NCBI GenBank assembly: GCA_948567375.1
Contig: OX419758.1
Span: forward strand, 62,315,001-62,379,000
Source of the DNA: Lunularia cruciata
Taxonomy: Eukaryota > Streptophyta > Marchantiopsida > Lunulariales > Lunulariaceae
Direction of reading: 5' to 3'
DNA length: 64,000 nt
The position numbers were made by a program, and so were the translations under genes. The first letter of the stretch is position 1. Every line of letters begins with the position of its first letter. The notes under the pieces were generated by a model, which saw only the letters and a list, made by a program, of their open reading frames with translations, did no database searches and was not told where the DNA came from. Shown here one piece after another: positions 62,531 to 64,000 of the stretch.

Positions 62531-64000
62531 CTAACAATCAGAAAAATAATCATCATGTTCATCTTCTTCCAAGTCCTCCTCTTCTTCTTCTTCCGGGTTC
62601 CCCACAATGTCTAGAAAGTTCGGTCCTGATGCAGCACCTGATTTGAGAAACACGTTCCGCAGCTCCTCCTTCGCTCGTTGGATGGCACTCAGCGTATTGT
62701 CACCAAAGTCCAAGGCATCTTTGGAATGCAAGTAAACATTGCTCTTCTTGGCACCTCTCTGGTTCCCTGTAGTTCTAGGTCTTCTGGCATGTCTTTGGTG
62801 CAAGTGATCGATATATTTGTCCAGTTGCCCTGGATCTTTCACCTTCTTCAAAACTTCCGGGCTACAGAGCTGGGTTTGAGAATCTGGCACCACTCTGACT
62901 TTGCCCAAGACTAGACCATTCATACTCCTGTTCTCCTTGTTAGGTGTGCGGATACCAGAAGAGAGGCCACTGATGACTATGTCGTCGAACCGCTTGGTTG
63001 GTGGTTTAGATCCGGGCATAGGAGCAGTGCAGGTCAGAACTTTTGTGGCCTTAAATATCACGGCTTCATCAGCTTCTTTACGGTCTAGTACACTCTCCAC
63101 CACATCTGCACGCTCTAATGCAACAAAAGCATCGGCTTCGTACTCTTCGTCGTCCACCTGCTGCTTTCTCAAAATGTTGCGAATCGTTCTGTGAGCTTCT
63201 ATAAGCCTTTGCTTGGGCCCTAGAAGTTTCCCCTTTTTGACATTCGGAAGAGCATCAGGTTCTCCCAAGGTGTTCCCGTATTCACGTTTAGGACGCTGTG
63301 CTGCAGGCGGGGTAGGGTGTCCTGAATAGAACTTGTTGAAGCACTCTCCAGCTGTTCGCCCCGGAACCTGGAACAGACATAAACACTTCTGGTAAGACAA
63401 ATCCGCCACTGTTGAGTATGACCATGGTTCAGAGAGAAACCGATGACACGGAGCTACCCAATTGTAAAGGTACATGATAAGAGCTCCTGCCCTTAACAAC
63501 TATGAAAGCTAATCTGTTAATGCAAAAGTGTAGTCAAAGCGATGAAGCTAGGTTTGATCAAACGACGTGCCCAGCAGAAATCCAACATAAGAATAAATAT
63601 CAAGAACACGAAATCTTCTGGCTTATTTGAATCTCGTATTATTTAGTTTGATGATCATACCTGCTTGGAAATGTGGTACCAGAAATCTGCTGCGGGTTTT
63701 ATCGATACATAAGCATCTTGGAGAGCCATTTCCTGCTCTGGTGTCCAATCATTCGCGGGTGCAACAGTCACTGTCGAAGGGCTCTCAGAATCATCCTCAG
63801 CTTCAGAACTTTGCTGTTCAAGTCCAGAAACTTTCATCTGAATCTTTCTGCTAAACCGGCCTTGTCTCTCCTGCTCCAGAAGTCCATATCTCTTAACATG
63901 ATCTTCTATATCGCTCTTCACTCTTCGGACGAGTGCCGATTCCTTTACCTTCGGAAGAGCGTCCTGATTTGCAACTCTTGGAAGCTTTGTCGCCTTCTTC
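62531..64000 (-). CDS. SANT/Myb-domain nuclear protein, plant-conserved, function unknown (5' end outside window)
   Basis: Two minus-strand exons are visible: 64000(open)-63661 and 63367-62531 (stop 62533-62531). The intron 63660-63368 has GT-AG ends and joins ...WYHISKQ to VPGRTAGECF. The join completes a single SANT repeat (WTPEQEMALQDAYVSIKPA...FWYHISKQVPGRTAGECFNKF), with its three bulky helix positions W, FW and F. Upstream is a charged region. Downstream are Pro/Lys-rich sequence, a block with KYIDHLHQRHARR, and a strongly acidic Glu/Asp C-terminus. I recall plant proteins with the same SANT-then-KYID-LH arrangement, but none with an established role. The isolated SANT repeat resembles those of M18BP1/KNL2, so a chromatin role is possible. 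Composition suggests a nuclear protein. The continuous single-exon frame starting at 63499 is not real: it reads into the intron. Confidence 0.8.

Noticed and set aside
62678-63194. Two + strand frames of 78 and 97 codons
   Set aside because: Antisense shadows of the SANT protein exon on the minus strand.
1-64000. tRNA or rRNA genes and organelle insertions
   Set aside because: None recognised by eye on either strand; a tRNAscan-SE and rRNA covariance search would be needed to exclude them fully.

Overview
The window is nuclear DNA of a land plant. The evidence is a set of intron-rich plant genes with GT-AG introns mostly of 70-800 bp, a plant-specific Golgi methyltransferase, a telo-box in front of a ribosomal protein gene, and large blocks of decayed Ty1/Copia and Ty3/Gypsy retrotransposons. 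A moss, liverwort or other non-seed plant seems more likely to me than a flowering plant. That rests on divergent but complete gene models and on the style of the Gypsy elements, so it is inference and I cannot name a species.

Layout: 1-3797 (+) is the 3' two thirds of a DEAD-box RNA helicase gene (RH16/DDX56/Dbp9 type). 3798-9600 is intergenic and contains a 10-bp minisatellite. 11221-15286 (+) is a complete 8-exon gene for a PMT24-27-type pectin methyltransferase, with a long leader in front. 17004-31500 is a nested retrotransposon block with a Copia remnant, a chromodomain Gypsy with its 3' LTR, a second Gypsy that ends in a PHD-finger remnant, and several dispersed or LTR-like repeats. 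34373-40866 (-) is a complete 18-exon Ste20/Hippo-like kinase gene (SIK1). 42974-43306 is a 37-bp x 9 minisatellite. 44409-52248 is a second retrotransposon block, with a reverse-strand Copia bracketed by two copies of the same LTR-like sequence. 56675-57854 (+) is a complete ribosomal protein uL22 (RPL17) gene whose first coding exon is only the ATG. 60290-61260 is a third Copia remnant. 62531-64000 (-) is the 3' part of a SANT/Myb-domain nuclear protein gene.

The five confident genes are ordinary single-copy housekeeping or signalling genes and do not form a pathway: ribosome biogenesis (RH16, RPL17), cell-wall pectin modification (PMT), growth signalling (SIK1) and a probable chromatin protein (SANT). 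The unusual content is in the repeats. The Gypsy LTR at 22104-22545 carries an array of heat-shock-element matches upstream of its TATA box. The neighbouring Gypsy element carried a PHD finger after its integrase. A 57-bp near-perfect hairpin sits inside a 175-bp intron of the kinase gene.

All exon boundaries were read by eye from splice consensus, reading-frame continuity and remembered family alignments. For PMT, SIK1 and RPL17 the joined exon lengths are exact multiples of three.
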